64,000 nucleotides of DNA from Sebastes aleutianus. Its lineage: Eukaryota; Chordata; Actinopteri; Perciformes; Sebastidae. The DNA is taken from positions 3,786,477 through 3,850,476 of the forward strand of contig CAKAKS010000031.1 in NCBI GenBank assembly GCA_916700875.1, written 5' to 3'. The stretch's first letter is position 1, and each line of letters opens with the position of its first letter. A program made the translations under genes and the position numbers. Below, one piece after another: positions 24,934-38,300 of the stretch. The notes under the pieces are model-generated. The model was given only the letters and a program-made list of their open reading frames with translations, had not been told where the DNA came from and made no database searches.

Positions 24934-25699
24934 CAAAGGATGATTTTACCCTTCCTTGTCTCATCTGGGGGATTTTAGAGGATGAAAGAAAAACAAGAAA
25001 AAAGCAAAACAGAGAGGAAAAAACAGACTGATGACAGATTGTCATAATTTTCTCTCATATCCCTTTAATCTTCTTGGGACCCCTTACATTCATCTTGGGA
25101 CTCCTTGAGGGGTCCTTGCTCTGATTTAACATGAGGACAATTCCCGACTAGACTACCCCGAAGGGACAGCTTGCTGGACAAGGACGATCAGTCAAGCCAG
25201 ATCTAAAAGGCCCTTTAAACTGCACAAACAGGAATTGTCTTGGCTTTAGAGTATTGTTTTTGTTTATTTGATGCCTTGAATAAATGGTTAATAAAATAAA
25301 TGAATAAATGAGAAGGGGCATCTTTATTTTGTAACCAAGCACTTCCACAAACCATGTTCTGCATGGATTGCATGGTGTACGGGATAGGCTAAGAAACAGG
25401 ACAATGCTTGTTCCAGTTCTATGGTTTTATGGCATTACCATGCAGACCAAATGTTTTTGTGTAAACTTATTTTAAATTCGAAATCGTTGAGCGGTACTCA
25501 CGTGCCTGGAGGAAATGCTGGTCTTCAAGCTGAACACTTCTGCGTGAAATTCTAAAAACACGACATTCGAACGGTCGGTTTTCCAGAAATTGTGCCGGAC
25601 ACGCAAGCCTAAAATCATTCCCCCATAATTTCTGCTTTCACAAGAATTTGATGCATGATTTTAATATGACAAAGTGAGAATACAGAATCAACAGTACAT

Positions 25700-27856
25700 T
25701 TAAGAAATCACAACTGCTTTATTTCTTTTCTTTCAATAAGCTCTTTTTTTTTTTTTTTTTTTAACAAGGGAGAGTAATGACCAAATATCTGAAAGGATAA
25801 AGATCAGGTAGGATAAATAGAATGCTGGATCAGCTGTAGAAAGCACTGGTCCTTTGACAAAAATGAAATATGCATCTTAAAAGTACAAAAAAAAAAGAGT
25901 CAGGGCAACATTTTGGTGCAGGTACAATGATGAGAAGCATCGAGATCTTTTGCAGGAAGGGATGAGAGGCATAAACACTCCAAGCCCAATAAACCTATCA
26001 ACAAGTGAAAGCAGTCCATTCTGAGAACACGGTGACCTTTTGAATCCTTTATAGTGCCACAATATCTAAAATGAAATGTGGGTTTAGAGCCTCCCCTCGC
26101 TGGCGAGGCTTGACTGTACAGTTAAGTATGCATATACATATATACCAGTGAAACACTGTCAAAGAGAAATCGCAACATTTTGTAGTGTCATGGAGCGTAA
26201 TGGTAAGCAGTAACATTTAACCAGTTATGGCATTGTGAGTTTCAAAATGAGTGTCCATAACCAAAAATAAAATAAAATAAATGATTCCAACAGCTTCACA
26301 TTTTCAAATAGAACACTTTTTAAAAGTCCTTCGTAGTCCTCTGGAACTGCAGTGCTCACAAAAAAAGCTTAAGCAAATATCGTATTTTAATTCAACAAGC
26401 GATGCTATACGCCCCTCGTTTATGATCGTTAGCGTCTAACAGAAAAAAAAAGAAGTTATTTGGACCCTGATTGTGATTATAGTTAGGCTGCATTTATTGC
26501 TAGTGCCACCTCAGAGACCAGATGCTGAATAACCAAATGAGTCTGTTTCTTCACAAGTCCTCCCACAGTACTGTTTTAACGGAATTAGAAGAGAAAAGAA
26601 GAAAAAGCTAAACGCCCCAGACTGAGGGATGTAAAAATCATCACTTACATCACATGTTCATTAACAGACAAGTTTGATTCATTACAACCCAAACAAAGCG
26701 ATAGGAAAGCAAACATTTCAATCAGCTATTTTGGGGGGTCCTTTACAGCAATTACGAATGCAGCCCCTCCCGCCCCCCCCAAACCCCACACACACAAAAA
26801 AAACTTCACAATGAGCCCAAAGAAATCGTTGCCAGCTTGGTTGATCGAAATCCACAGTCGATGGCATTACTATGAATGCTGAGTTCAGTTTAGTTTTGTG
26901 AAATGTTGCTCTGTTCTACGTGGGAGTCCCCGCGAGTTTACGCACGTTCAGCACGTCACATGCACACGCTGCATCACTGCCGGCGAAGATCCCATGGAAG
27001 CAACATGATTTTGGTAAAAGTGTCCACCTTTTTAGTTTCAATTTACATACAGAAGAGAGAGAGAGAGAGCGACACAATGTAAAAGCAAAGAACGGAGTTT
27101 TAAGAAAAGAAATGAATTTCTACCAATCTAAGCAGTTTTTCGCCACAGTTCATGGGCTGGGTGAAGTACCCCCAGAAGATGCATTTGACTTTGACTTTTT
27201 GCCATGTTGACATGCAATGTCCACAAATTTTTTTGGAGTTAATAAAAGAAGTCCTTTACCAATAGCAGGAATGAGTGATGACTTATATTTACCAGCAAAA
27301 ATGCCAATGAAAAATGCCAAAAAGAAAAAGTGCCCCACTGCATTTTCAAATTTAAAAAAATTTCAACAAGACTTTGCTTCTCATAGCGAGTTGTATCAAG
27401 TGTCTGCCGGGTCTAAACGGCTACAGACCATAAAGAGGGAGTAAATGCAGTTTGGCAAAATGGTATGAAAAATGCACCATCTGTCTGAGTTGGCCACTTT
27501 CCTTTTTCCCCCACCTCGGAGAGAAAACAAAAAAAAACAAATATCTTTTCTCTTTACCAATCTCCCCTTAAAAGTGACTAATAATAAATTAAAGAGGACC
27601 TTGAAGAGATCTGCTTAAAAGACTGTGTGTCTATGTATATATTTATATATATTTATATATCTCTATACGTGGTTGTGAAATAATAGTGTCCAGTTCTGAC
27701 AGTTCAAGAGGGGGTAGGTAATTCATTATGATGTCTGCAGGTATGCCCCTTGCCACGGTGCCTTGGGTTACGGTGGGTCTTAGAAGGCTCACACGTTGGT
27801 CAAGGGGGCTTGTGGTTGGCAGGCCGAGTGGTGATGGAGGATTTTAAGGTCCATTG
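25700..27856 (-). other. prrc2b: prrc2b 3' UTR
   Basis: About 2.15 kb follows the stop codon without any coding signal or recognised transposon, which fits a long 3' UTR. It ends at the AATAAA signal at 25718-25723. Internal A/T-rich tracts could hold further polyadenylation sites. Confidence 0.65.
25718..25723 (-). terminator. prrc2b: Polyadenylation signal of prrc2b
   Basis: AATAAA on the minus strand (TTTATT on +), followed downstream in the transcript direction by A/T-rich sequence. A poly-T tract at 25747-25762 on + lies upstream of the signal. Confidence 0.5.
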
Positions 27857-30800
27857 TTATGCCTTGCCCTCCTCTACTTTGACAGCCTGGGGTTTGATGG
27901 CTCCAGTGCGTGCTGGTTTGGCGTGCCCCGGGGAGGGCAGGGGCTCCTGGAGTTTGCTGGTCATGCCCCCGGATGGTGACTTGCCCTCACCCGCTGCCTT
28001 GCGCACTTCTCGCATGGTTTTATTCTGCACCAATAAAAAGGCAGAGTTACTTCCAAAAGCAGCGCCTGGAAAACCACACAGTCATGCACTGACAGTCGTT
28101 TGTATAGCCCGAGGCTGAGGCTCAGCTATCGGGTACAAAAAACAAAATACATGCTAGACTTTTGACAATTTTCTCCGTCTGCAACAGTTTCTGTCAATGT
28201 TAGCGGTTGCTTTGCCAATTTATTCTTTGTCAGTGAAAAAAAGGGTTGGGTTGTTTATTACATTGGATCAGTTTTACATTGTCATGAGGCAGGAAAGATC
28301 CTTAGCTATCCATTACACCACAAACTCTACAGAGATTTAGTCTCAAGTGCTACTCTGACCTGACCATTTCTAAACAGAACCGTTATGCTGATTACCTGAC
28401 GACTACCTGACGGTTTTCACATGCAAAGTTTTACTGACATTCTTGTCACTTCAAATTAAACGATCAGTTTTAGACAACCCAAAAATGTGCAAACATTTAT
28501 TTGGTAACACTTTATACTGGTGCCTTCAAATGAAACTTGTGAGCTTGTGTTTACAACTTGGGAAGTCGTGTACACGACATTCTTGGCGTTCAAGTGGTTA
28601 AGTCGTGAGAACGCCGCTGCTAAGCAACGGCAATATTAACGTTACTATCGACGTCTAGAAGAGGCTAACAATTTAGCACGGTAGCAAGTGGGTAACATAA
28701 TGCAGTAAATGCAAAGGCATAACGACAGAGGAGAACGATGAGGCTGTGGGGAAGATCAACATTTTCCTCAGACCTACAGACTTTTAAAATTACAATATAT
28801 TAACTTATTATTAATTAACTTCCAAGGCCTCCGCCATTTCTGACAACATCAACAAACACGTCACAACTCGTGAACTCTGAGCTTTCAGAAACTTTCCACT
28901 TATGAGGTTGTTAACTAACAACGAAATGAAAATGTTTGCTAATTATTAGTAATGCTATAATTTATGTTATTTTAACAGTTTATTGTTGCACACATAACAA
29001 TTTATAATATATATGTGTTAATGATTATGATATTATATGTAAACCGTAAAGAAATTGTTTGTAAAACATATAAAAACATTGCATAGATAGATATTTGTAA
29101 CACTTTGTTAAGTTAAGGATAATGTACAGCGAGCCGGTCATTGTTGTGAAATAAACCCAGACAGGGCGATGCGGAGGAGTCTTGCATCGCCATTATCCCG
29201 CTTATTACACGGCTACGCACTTAAGAAGTCAATAAATTGACACAAAAACGGTCCGTACATTTTTAATCAATTCATCATTTATAAATGATGGTTATTATAA
29301 AGTGTTACCATTTGTTCATATTTGATTATATTCAGGATTACAAGTCATTACTGTTACCACATGGAAAAAATGCTCCAATTAATATTTTTGATAACTTTTT
29401 GTGAAACATTTTCATAGTACAGTTTAGCTTATAATCACATCAATATTATTATTACAGTATAGAATTATACTAACCCAGATAAGTCTTACAAAGACCTTTC
29501 TATCTGATCTAGAACTAGCTATAACTTTACAATTGCAGTCAAAAGCACACACTCACAAATACACAACACAGGAAATACAAATAGAGTGAAAGAAAATGGA
29601 TAAAAATGAAATTACCTATATTTATAGTGGGTGGCTCACCTTCATGCCATCCTCTGGCCCTTTAACAGGGAGATCGGGGGCCGAGGGAGGGGTGGAGTGG
29701 GAAAGGCCGGGATTGGGGTAAGGGGGGGGGCGGATGATGACAGGCTTGTTGACCTGCATGACTGGTCTCTGGATGGGGTTGGGGAAAGGGCCAGAGGTGG
29801 GAGGCCGCATGTGCATCACCATGCTGCCCTGTGTTGGAACCTATTGGTCCCGGGAGGAGGGGGGGCGGGGGGGATGAGGGGGAAGGAAATAAAAGAAAAC
29901 ACAAATAATTAGCTCTTATCTATTTCTCAGGGGAAATTTTCACACTTTGTCCAAGTACTTGAATTCAGTCGCAGGTTTGTTTCTTCAATCGCATCCTATC
30001 AGTGTGTTTAAAAACACAGGCCCTGTTCAGACCTGGTATTAACATGCGTCCTGGATGATCCCATCACAAGAGGACAGCTCTTGACTAGTCCCCAGACGCA
30101 TTGAGGACGCATTGAGATCCGATTGCTCAGACCACATTCGGAGTAAGCTAGTCACGGTAGTCGGTGTTACCGATGTTACGCAGTGGTCGGGCACACAGCG
30201 ATTACATCACGTACCCACCGGCCCCATCGTCGTTTTGCTTTTTTTACGGAAATGAAACCCATTTAGTTCATTTTGGCGTATCAGCTGGACGACGGACGCT
30301 ACAAACTGAAAGTGAAAGGGTCTACTCCATGTGGAGTCTCAGCTCAGGGTAGCAGGTGTCGTATTTCCCACACACGGGACGAGAGAGATTTGACAGACCG
30401 AGAGATGGCGGAGGATTTGGTGTGGACGCGAAGAGCAAACGCGCCTATTTGGCAATATCTCAGATTTAAACCAGGTACACCCCTGTGGTCCTGCAGCAAA
30501 AGCTCTACCGGAGAGGCCAGACACACCGCCACCCGATGGTAAAGATCAAAGCTCGCTACACATGTTGACCGTCATCTTTTCTTGTAAAATGTCCGGTGTA
30601 ATCGGTAACATCAGGTGATGTCACAAGTTTATTAACCAGTGGGGAATTTTCCTCACCGCCACATCCCTAATTCAGAGGTGGTCTGGGCCACATACAGTAG
30701 GGCCACATTATTTTAGCAGTATGTACACGAATGTGTCCTGGGCCACATTAAGGACCGCCTACTTAACTGACGTCCCGCTTGGATCTGCGGGTTCTCTGTG

Positions 30801-33800
30801 CTCCTCAGGTGAATGGACAGGCAGATGCGAGCACTGCGAGCATGGAAACGGCCTCTGTGCTCTACTGTAGGTTACATATCTACAGACTAGACATGCAAAG
30901 TGCATTATTATCATACTGTTGGAGATGTGTCAGTGTTTTTGTTCCAGTGCGCTGCACGGAGCTGACGCCTGCCCGCCCCCTCACTCGCTCTCATTTCAGA
31001 CTCTGAAGCTCTGTAACCCGCTGTTGCCTGGCAAAAGTGGCAATGTCGGCGGCACGGAGGTCCCCGGGGACCACCGGTAGACAATAACCTTATATTTCAA
31101 TGTTATTAAATTGTACCCAAATTCACGAATATGTAGGATATTACTGCTGACATTTCTGCAGACGTTGCAACGTCTTCTGTATTAGCCGTGTGTTTACTAC
31201 GTGTTTATTTGCAAATTGAGCGGGGAAGTGAGATCGGATCACAAGTGGTCACTCAAGACGCACGTGGAGACGCGTTCTAATGCCAGGTGTGAACAGACGT
31301 ACTTAGAGCTGTCCACTTGTGATCGGATCACCCGAGACACGTGTTAACGCCAGATCTAAACAGGGCCATAGTTTTGTATACTGTGTTCCAACTGTACATA
31401 ATGACGGGTGATGCAAACGTGGATGCATCTAACCAATCATGTTATTAAATTATAATTCTTATAAGCAATCTTTTTGAGATGGACTTGAGAGTGCTTTTTG
31501 ACAGCAGCTTTCAGACTTTAGCAAATGTATCAAACTCAACAGCTTTAGGTGTTGATAAACCTCTCCCATTGGCCAAAGAATAAAATGCCCTGATAAACCT
31601 ATAAAGTAAACACATCTCAGTATATAACTTTAGAAATATCATTTTGAAAAATAAATACCTGTTGGGCAAAATGTGTAGGCAGAGGGCCTACAGGGCCCCC
31701 AGGACCAGAGGGCTTCCCACTGGGGCTGGCAGACCCAGGCCTGATGAGGAGAAAATAAAAGACAGCTTTACAATCCATACCCTAAAACAGGGGTCTCCAA
31801 CACTTCGCTCGCGACCCGTTTCTGAGTCGCTCGCCAAAGCTTCAAAGAATATGTAAACAAATGTGATAAGACAAAGTCACTTGGTAAACCTAAATTTCTA
31901 TCCAATCCAAGTCACAGACATCCCGCCCCCTTCTGACACAAACTGATTATTTGCCAATCATATGTCAATTGAACGAGTTACGCTGCTGCCAAGTTTGATT
32001 ACATCAGTGACGCCGTAACATTAGGCGATGTTTTAGGCGAAAACATACTATTTTCATGAGGACTGGGAAACAGAGTTTTTTTTCACGAATGTGAATGACA
32101 AGTGTGTGTGTGTCTCATTTGCGGTGTGAGCGTGTCGGTCGGTAGAAGATGTAACGTCGAGCGCCACTTCACCAAAGTCCACGGCAACTTTTCACGGGAC
32201 GGAGAAGGTGAAGGAGCTGAAAGCAACGCTTAAAAGACGACGGTCTCTGTTTACCGAACCGACGAAGAAGACCAACGCAGCGACGGGGGCTTCGTTCAAA
32301 GTGGCGAACATCCTAACGAAGCACAAAAAAACCTTCGCCGATGGTTGTAAAAGAGGCGATGACTGCGGTGGCTGAAATGTTATTAAAGGACCATAAAAGT
32401 AGGACAGAGATCCGAAGAAAACCGTTAACTTTTATTATTTGCACAAGTCATTTCCACTCACCTGTAGGACCCTCCAGACATGCCTGGGGAATGATTCTTC
32501 TCAGAGAACTGGAAGCCTTTCATTTCCATCTGTGAACCCTGAGAACAGGGCAAGAGAATTAGGCATTGTCCATGCATAGATATGCAGCATTATACAGATT
32601 TGTCTACATGGTTCTTTTTTGTGGGATAAAATAGAGTTTGCCTTCCATCATTGCACTAATGACTGAACAGAACAGTTTTGGGTTCGGCAACATTAGGATC
32701 AGTAAGTCGCACCTCACGGCCGCCGGTCATGACTTGAGCCTGGGAGCCAGGTGGCAGCATTCGCCGCGGGCCACCGACTGACAGGTTCTGTCCCTGCTGC
32801 AGCTGGATGGACTGCGGGAGGATGAGATGCTGCTGAGCTGAGCCATAGCGCAGCTGAGAGCCAGGTAGGGGCATGGTCACCTGGTGAAAACAAGGATTTT
32901 ATTACAAATGTTGTTATTAACAGTCCAACGATGGTCTGATTATGCTATGAAGGCTTATACTTGCTGGGCTAACGAGAATGTTATTTAGCAGCATCAAGAA
33001 GAAAACATTATCTTCAGCAGTCCTCTAACCTGGATGAGCTGAGAGTCCATTAGCTGGGAGGAACCCATCCCAGGCCCTTGGTTCATCTGGCTGTCGTAGA
33101 CAAGCTGCTGGCTGCCGTTCATTGGCTGGTAGTGTGAGCCTGACTGTTGCTTGACCATGTCTGAGGGCTGCATGCCAGGGAAAGCCGAGTAGGGCCCCTT
33201 GAGTTGGCCTCCGCCGGACAGCACCATGGGGCTGGGCTGTGACAGGTTGGGGTGCATGTAAACCTGGGACCTGAAAAGAGGAAGAGACAGCAGGGCAGCA
33301 GAATGAGTGGACATATTAAACTACATGGTGGTGCCACACAAATAGGGCTGTGGCTCAGAGGGTAGAGCAGGTCGTCCACCAATGGGAAGGTCGGTGGTTC
33401 GATCCCCGGCTGCACTTAACCTCAAATTTGGGTTAATTGTGTGAATGAGTATTTAGATTGGATCCTGATGGGTAAAGTTGGCACCTTAGCAGCCTCTGTC
33501 ATGAATGTGTGTGTGAATGGGTGACTGCTGACATGTAGTGTAAAGAACTTTGAGTGGTCGGAAGACTAGAAAAGCGCTATATAAATGCAAGTCCATTTAC
33601 CACATACATGACACAGATAATATGTAGGGCTGTAATCGATTAAAATATTTAATAGCGTAGTTTATCGTGATTAATCACAAATCTTGTTTTTTTATCTGTT
33701 CAGAATGTACCTTAAAGGGAGATTTGTCAAGTATTTAATACTCTTATCAACATGGGAGTGGGTAAATATGCTGCTTTATGCAAATGTATGTATATATTTA

Positions 33801-35355
33801 TTATTGGAAATCAATTAACACAAAACAATGACAGATATTGTCCAGAAACCCTCACAGGTACTGCATTTAGCATAAAAAATATGCTCAAATCATAACATGG
33901 CAAACTGCAGCCCAACAGGCAACAACAGCTGTCAGTGTGCTGACTTGACTATGACTTGCCCCAAACTGCATGGGATTTTCATAAAGTGGGCATGTCTGTA
34001 GGGCTGTCCTGATTACCATTTTTTAGGCTTCGAAGCTTCAGTGCGAAATATTCGAAGGTATTCGAAGCTTCGGTAAAGTGTCGCACTACTGTACACACAC
34101 GCACCTCTACACACAACAAAAAAAACAGCGATGTCCGTTTGAGAATAACTAATAATCAATGTTGAATATGAATAATGTTGTGGGATCATTACTTATTTCA
34201 TGGGTTATTTGGGGATTTATACTTTATTATTAGATACTTGTATATATAAAAACAAAACAAAAAACAAAGCATTCAAATACTGATCTTGAAGGTCGATTAC
34301 CATGGCAACGGTTCAAGCTTCGAAACATTCAGGTCAGCCCTACGTGTCTGTAAAAGGGAGACTGTGGGTACCCACAGAACCTATTTTTAAGGTCAAGGGG
34401 CCCTTTTGAAACTGTCCGAAAGGTTTTCCTTGCCAAAAGTTTGCGTAAGTTTGGGGCGTTATTTAGCCTCCTTCACGACAAGCTAGTCTCATGGTTGGTA
34501 CCAATGGATTCTTTAGGTTTTTTTAGTTTCATATGATGCCAGTATCTTCACTCTAGCTATAAAACTTAGCCCACTACAACCTAAAATCCGCAAGTTGCAT
34601 TAATGCGTTAAAGAAATTAGTGGCGTTTAAACAAATTTGCGTTAACACGTTAACTTTGACAGCCCTAGACCAAAGTGAAGCAAATTAATGGGTGTGAAAA
34701 TGTGGAAATTTCATGACAAATTGAGGCGGCAGTACCTGAAGGGGGGGATAGAGTTGAACATCTCTTGGGACTGAGAGACGGGCAGACCTCCCCGGAGCCC
34801 CAACTGAGCCTGAGCCTGAAGAGACGTGTGTAAAGAGATGGGAATCTGCTGGGCAGCAGCCGCCTGTATGGATGAACAAAACTAACATAATGACAATTCT
34901 GCTGATACACAAACAAGCCTGTCAGTGTGCGAGATTGTGTGTGTGTGTGTGTGTGTGTGGTGTTTTTCTGTCTCTACCTGTTGGTAGCTCTGCTGCTGGG
35001 TCATGGTGGGAGGTACAAGGCGGGGCTGGCTAGGAAACACATGACCATCCAGGTATAATGGGGGAATATGACTACCTACAGAAGGGATAAAACAGGCTTT
35101 TAGTTTAGTTCCCCTCAAAGATTAAGCCCTCATTAAACAGAGGAAATGAAATGCTGTTTTACCTTGCATGGACATGGAAGGTGCTACTGATGCCACAGGC
35201 ATCGGAGGCATTGAAACCCCTCCAAAGGAACTGTAGCTGACACCGCTGGATGAGCCAACGCTGCAGGGCGGCTGAACGCCTGAAGCACCGCCGCCAGGAG
35301 AGCCCTGCTCGGGGAGGGACTGGGAGTTCTCCCACGCCTTGCGTGCTGATTCCAT
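27857..35355 (-). CDS. prrc2b: prrc2b coding exons 22-30 (C-terminal region)
   Basis: Exons: 35355-35163, 35075-34978, 34863-34736, 33270-33030, 32880-32713, 32538-32462, 31740-31659, 29840-29640 and 28024-27857 (about residues 1780-2230). The region is Gln/Pro/Ser/Met-rich. It includes ESARKAWENSQSLPEQ, SYSSFGGVSMPPMPV, LYLDGHVFPSQPRLVP, AQAQLGLRGGLPVSQSQEMF, YSAFPGMQP, GSQMEMKGFQF and PSGKPSG. Exon 29 is a 201-nt, in-frame proline-rich cassette (RPPPYPNPG) that lacks an obvious counterpart in the short human C-terminus I recall but resembles PRRC2A/C. The final exon ends KVEEGKA and a stop at 27857-27859. Confidence 0.93.
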
Positions 35356-38300
35356 CTGAAGGAAAAGAAACATTTAAGGTTGATGCCCATGTTTGAATAA
35401 CACAGTCAGTTTTGCCTTCATTCTTTTTCACCATACAAGAAAGGGTTGCTTAAATAGATAATCCTCATCCCTTATTTGTTATATGTAAGGATGTAACGGT
35501 TACTGGTTTCACGATAAACCACGGTAAAATTTGAGTTATCATTAAAACTGTATCGTAGTATCCTGGTCTTAATGAGGATATAGACTTTACATGGTTCAAC
35601 TCTGGTTGAGTCCTCGTGTGAAAGGGGTATAGAAATGTTAAAGTGTTCTTGGGGTGACAAGACAAGACAGGTTTCCGGTGGCCCGTGATGTTAGCGAGCG
35701 TGCGTTTTAGAGAGAGAGATGATGGTGGCGGTTGTTTGTCTCGGGGGGTTCCTCCCTTCAGTCTCCTCTTTAGCAGGTAAAATGCATGCCCATTAGGGTT
35801 GAAGTCTGGAGATTGACTTGGCCAGTCTAAAACCTTCCACTTCTTTCCCCTGATGAACTCCCTGGTTGTTTTGGCAGTGTGTTTTGGGTCGTTGTCTTGC
35901 TGCATGATGAAGGATCTCCAGATCAGTTTGGTTGCATCTCTCTTTAAATTGGACACAAAATGTTTCTGTAGACTTCTGAGTACATTTTGCTGCTGCCGTC
36001 ATGTGTTACATCATCAGTGAAGATCAAAGAGCCCGTCCCAGAAGAAGCCAAGCGAGCCCAAGCCATGACATTACCTCCACCGTGTTTCACAGATGAGCTT
36101 GTGTGTTTGGCATCATGAGCAGATCCTTTCTTTCTCCACAAGTTAGCCTTTCCATCCCTTTGGTAAAGGTTCATCTTTGTCTCATCAGTCCATAAAACTT
36201 TGTCCCACAACTTTTGAGCCTCTGTCTCTGTACTTTTTAGCAAATTCCAATCTGGCCTTCCTATTCTTATTTCATCTTCTGGTGTAGCCTCTGTACTTTT
36301 GTTCCTGATGTCGTCTATGAACGGTGGATTGTGATACCTACACTCCTGCCCTCTGGAGGTTGTTGGTGATGTCACTGAGAGTTGTTTTAGGGTTTTTCTT
36401 ACAGCTCTCACAATGTTATCCTTGGTCTACCGGTTTGACGACTGTTGCTCAGTACACCAGTGGTTTCTTTCTTTTTCAGGACATTCCAAATGGTTGTACT
36501 GGCTATGGCCAATGTTTGTGCAATGGCTCCGATTGATTTTCCATTTCCTCTCAGCTTCAAAATTGCTGGCTTTTCTCCCATAAACTATAAATGCAGTCTG
36601 CACAGGCAAAACCTCAAGTGGAAGTGAAAGTAGACATTCAGCGCTATTTATTGTTTGAATAATCAATGTAATAGGACACACCTGGGCAACAAAAAACACC
36701 TGTCAGTCACATGTTCCAATAATCTTGAAAAATGGGTGGGTTCAAACAAAAGGTGCTATCTTCTAAGTTGTGTAACAGATCTAGATGTAAAGACCTGGAA
36801 ATAGAAGCTGAAATCCTGATCTCTTGTCTCATGTTTATCTTTTGATGTCAAACCCAAATGTTTTCAGTGTACAGCAGAAATAAAGGAATTGGCCTCGCTG
36901 TTCCAATAGTTTTCGAGGGAACTGTGTACATTGGATTGTAATTCAAATTACCTTGAGAGTGAGGTCAGCACTGGGGAAGGAGAGGGGGTTGAGGTTCATG
37001 CCAGGCTGCAGGTGGTTGGAACGCAGCATGGGGATACTCTGATTGAGAGCCGTCTGTTTAAAAACAAATAGAAAAGTTCAGGATCAATCAGTTGCAAGTC
37101 AATATCTTGTTTTTAAGCAACAAAAAGACACTTCCATTATCAAACAAGGCAAAAGTGAGCATGGATCACATACCCCCGCTCACTGCTTGACCCCTACTAA
37201 AGTAGGGCCAAAGGTTTTGCCCTTTTTGAAGTAATGGAATTAATTATAATTTTAGAAATGTTGGTCACCCTGGACTTGTAACCCCCAAAAGGCACAACTA
37301 AACCACACTGTTAACCATCATACCAAATTTGAAGTTCCTGAGTGAAATAGTTTTCGAGTAGTGCTCCGGAAACTAAAGTGTGACACGCGGAGCGTTATAT
37401 ACCCCCGACTACGTTGTCGCGGGGGTATAAAAAACGTTCTGCCTATTCCTGTGGTGTCACATCAATCTTTAATGCGTTCGGATTACCACTAGTTATTTTA
37501 TTTACAAGACACCACTAAAGTACAGATATTATCACTCACATTGGTGGTAAGTGCGTCCTGAAGCTTGTTGACAGGATTGGACACGGTCACTGGGGTGGAG
37601 CCCGGTTGCAGGCTGAAATCAGAGTCTTTGGCACTGACACCAAACTCAATAGGAGGCACAGGCAGCACGGTGTCCACATGGAGGTCCACGCCATTGACTG
37701 GCGTGATCGGGCCACCTTCCAGCCGATCGACACCTTCTGATCCCTTGCGGTGCTTTAGGGAGCGTTCATTTCCGATGGGCCCTGGTTTGTGCGGTTCTTT
37801 GCTCTGCTCTGGGCCAGCATCAGAGTCCTGGCCAAGAAGAAGAAAAGGCAATAATTGGTTTAGGTTTCTCAATGTAATCCGATACCATTGTAGCCAATTT
37901 GTTATTTGTCAATAATGAGGCAAAACAAATTCATATTCAGAAATATTTTTTGACTGCAGACAAATAATGCAGACACAGAATATATGCAATGTAGGGTCCA
38001 TGCATTGTACTACCTCAGAGTTGGGCTCGCTCCCAGTGTAAGACACCTGTTTAGTCCACGAGTCTCCCCCTGAAGACTGTACTGAAAGAGCTAAGAAAGA
38101 GAAATGAATGCCTTTAGTGAAGAACGCAATCAATTTGTCTCTTTTCAGAAAATGTTCCTTCACAAAAAAGCCTTAAACCATCTATAAAATTGATAAATGT
38201 TGATAAACAAAAACTGACATTTTAAAGGGATAGTTCAGGTGTTCTGAAGTGGGGTTGTATGAGGTACTTTTCCATAGCAGGTGTATGACTTCCAGTAGAT

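Noticed and set aside
24705..25031. 108-codon plus-strand ORF
   Set aside because: Mostly inside the MITE at 24285-24933 and a retroposon tail; not conserved protein-like sequence.
33345..33420. tRNA gene
   Set aside because: Has A and B boxes but continues into a SINE body and lacks a proper acceptor stem; it is a SINE head.
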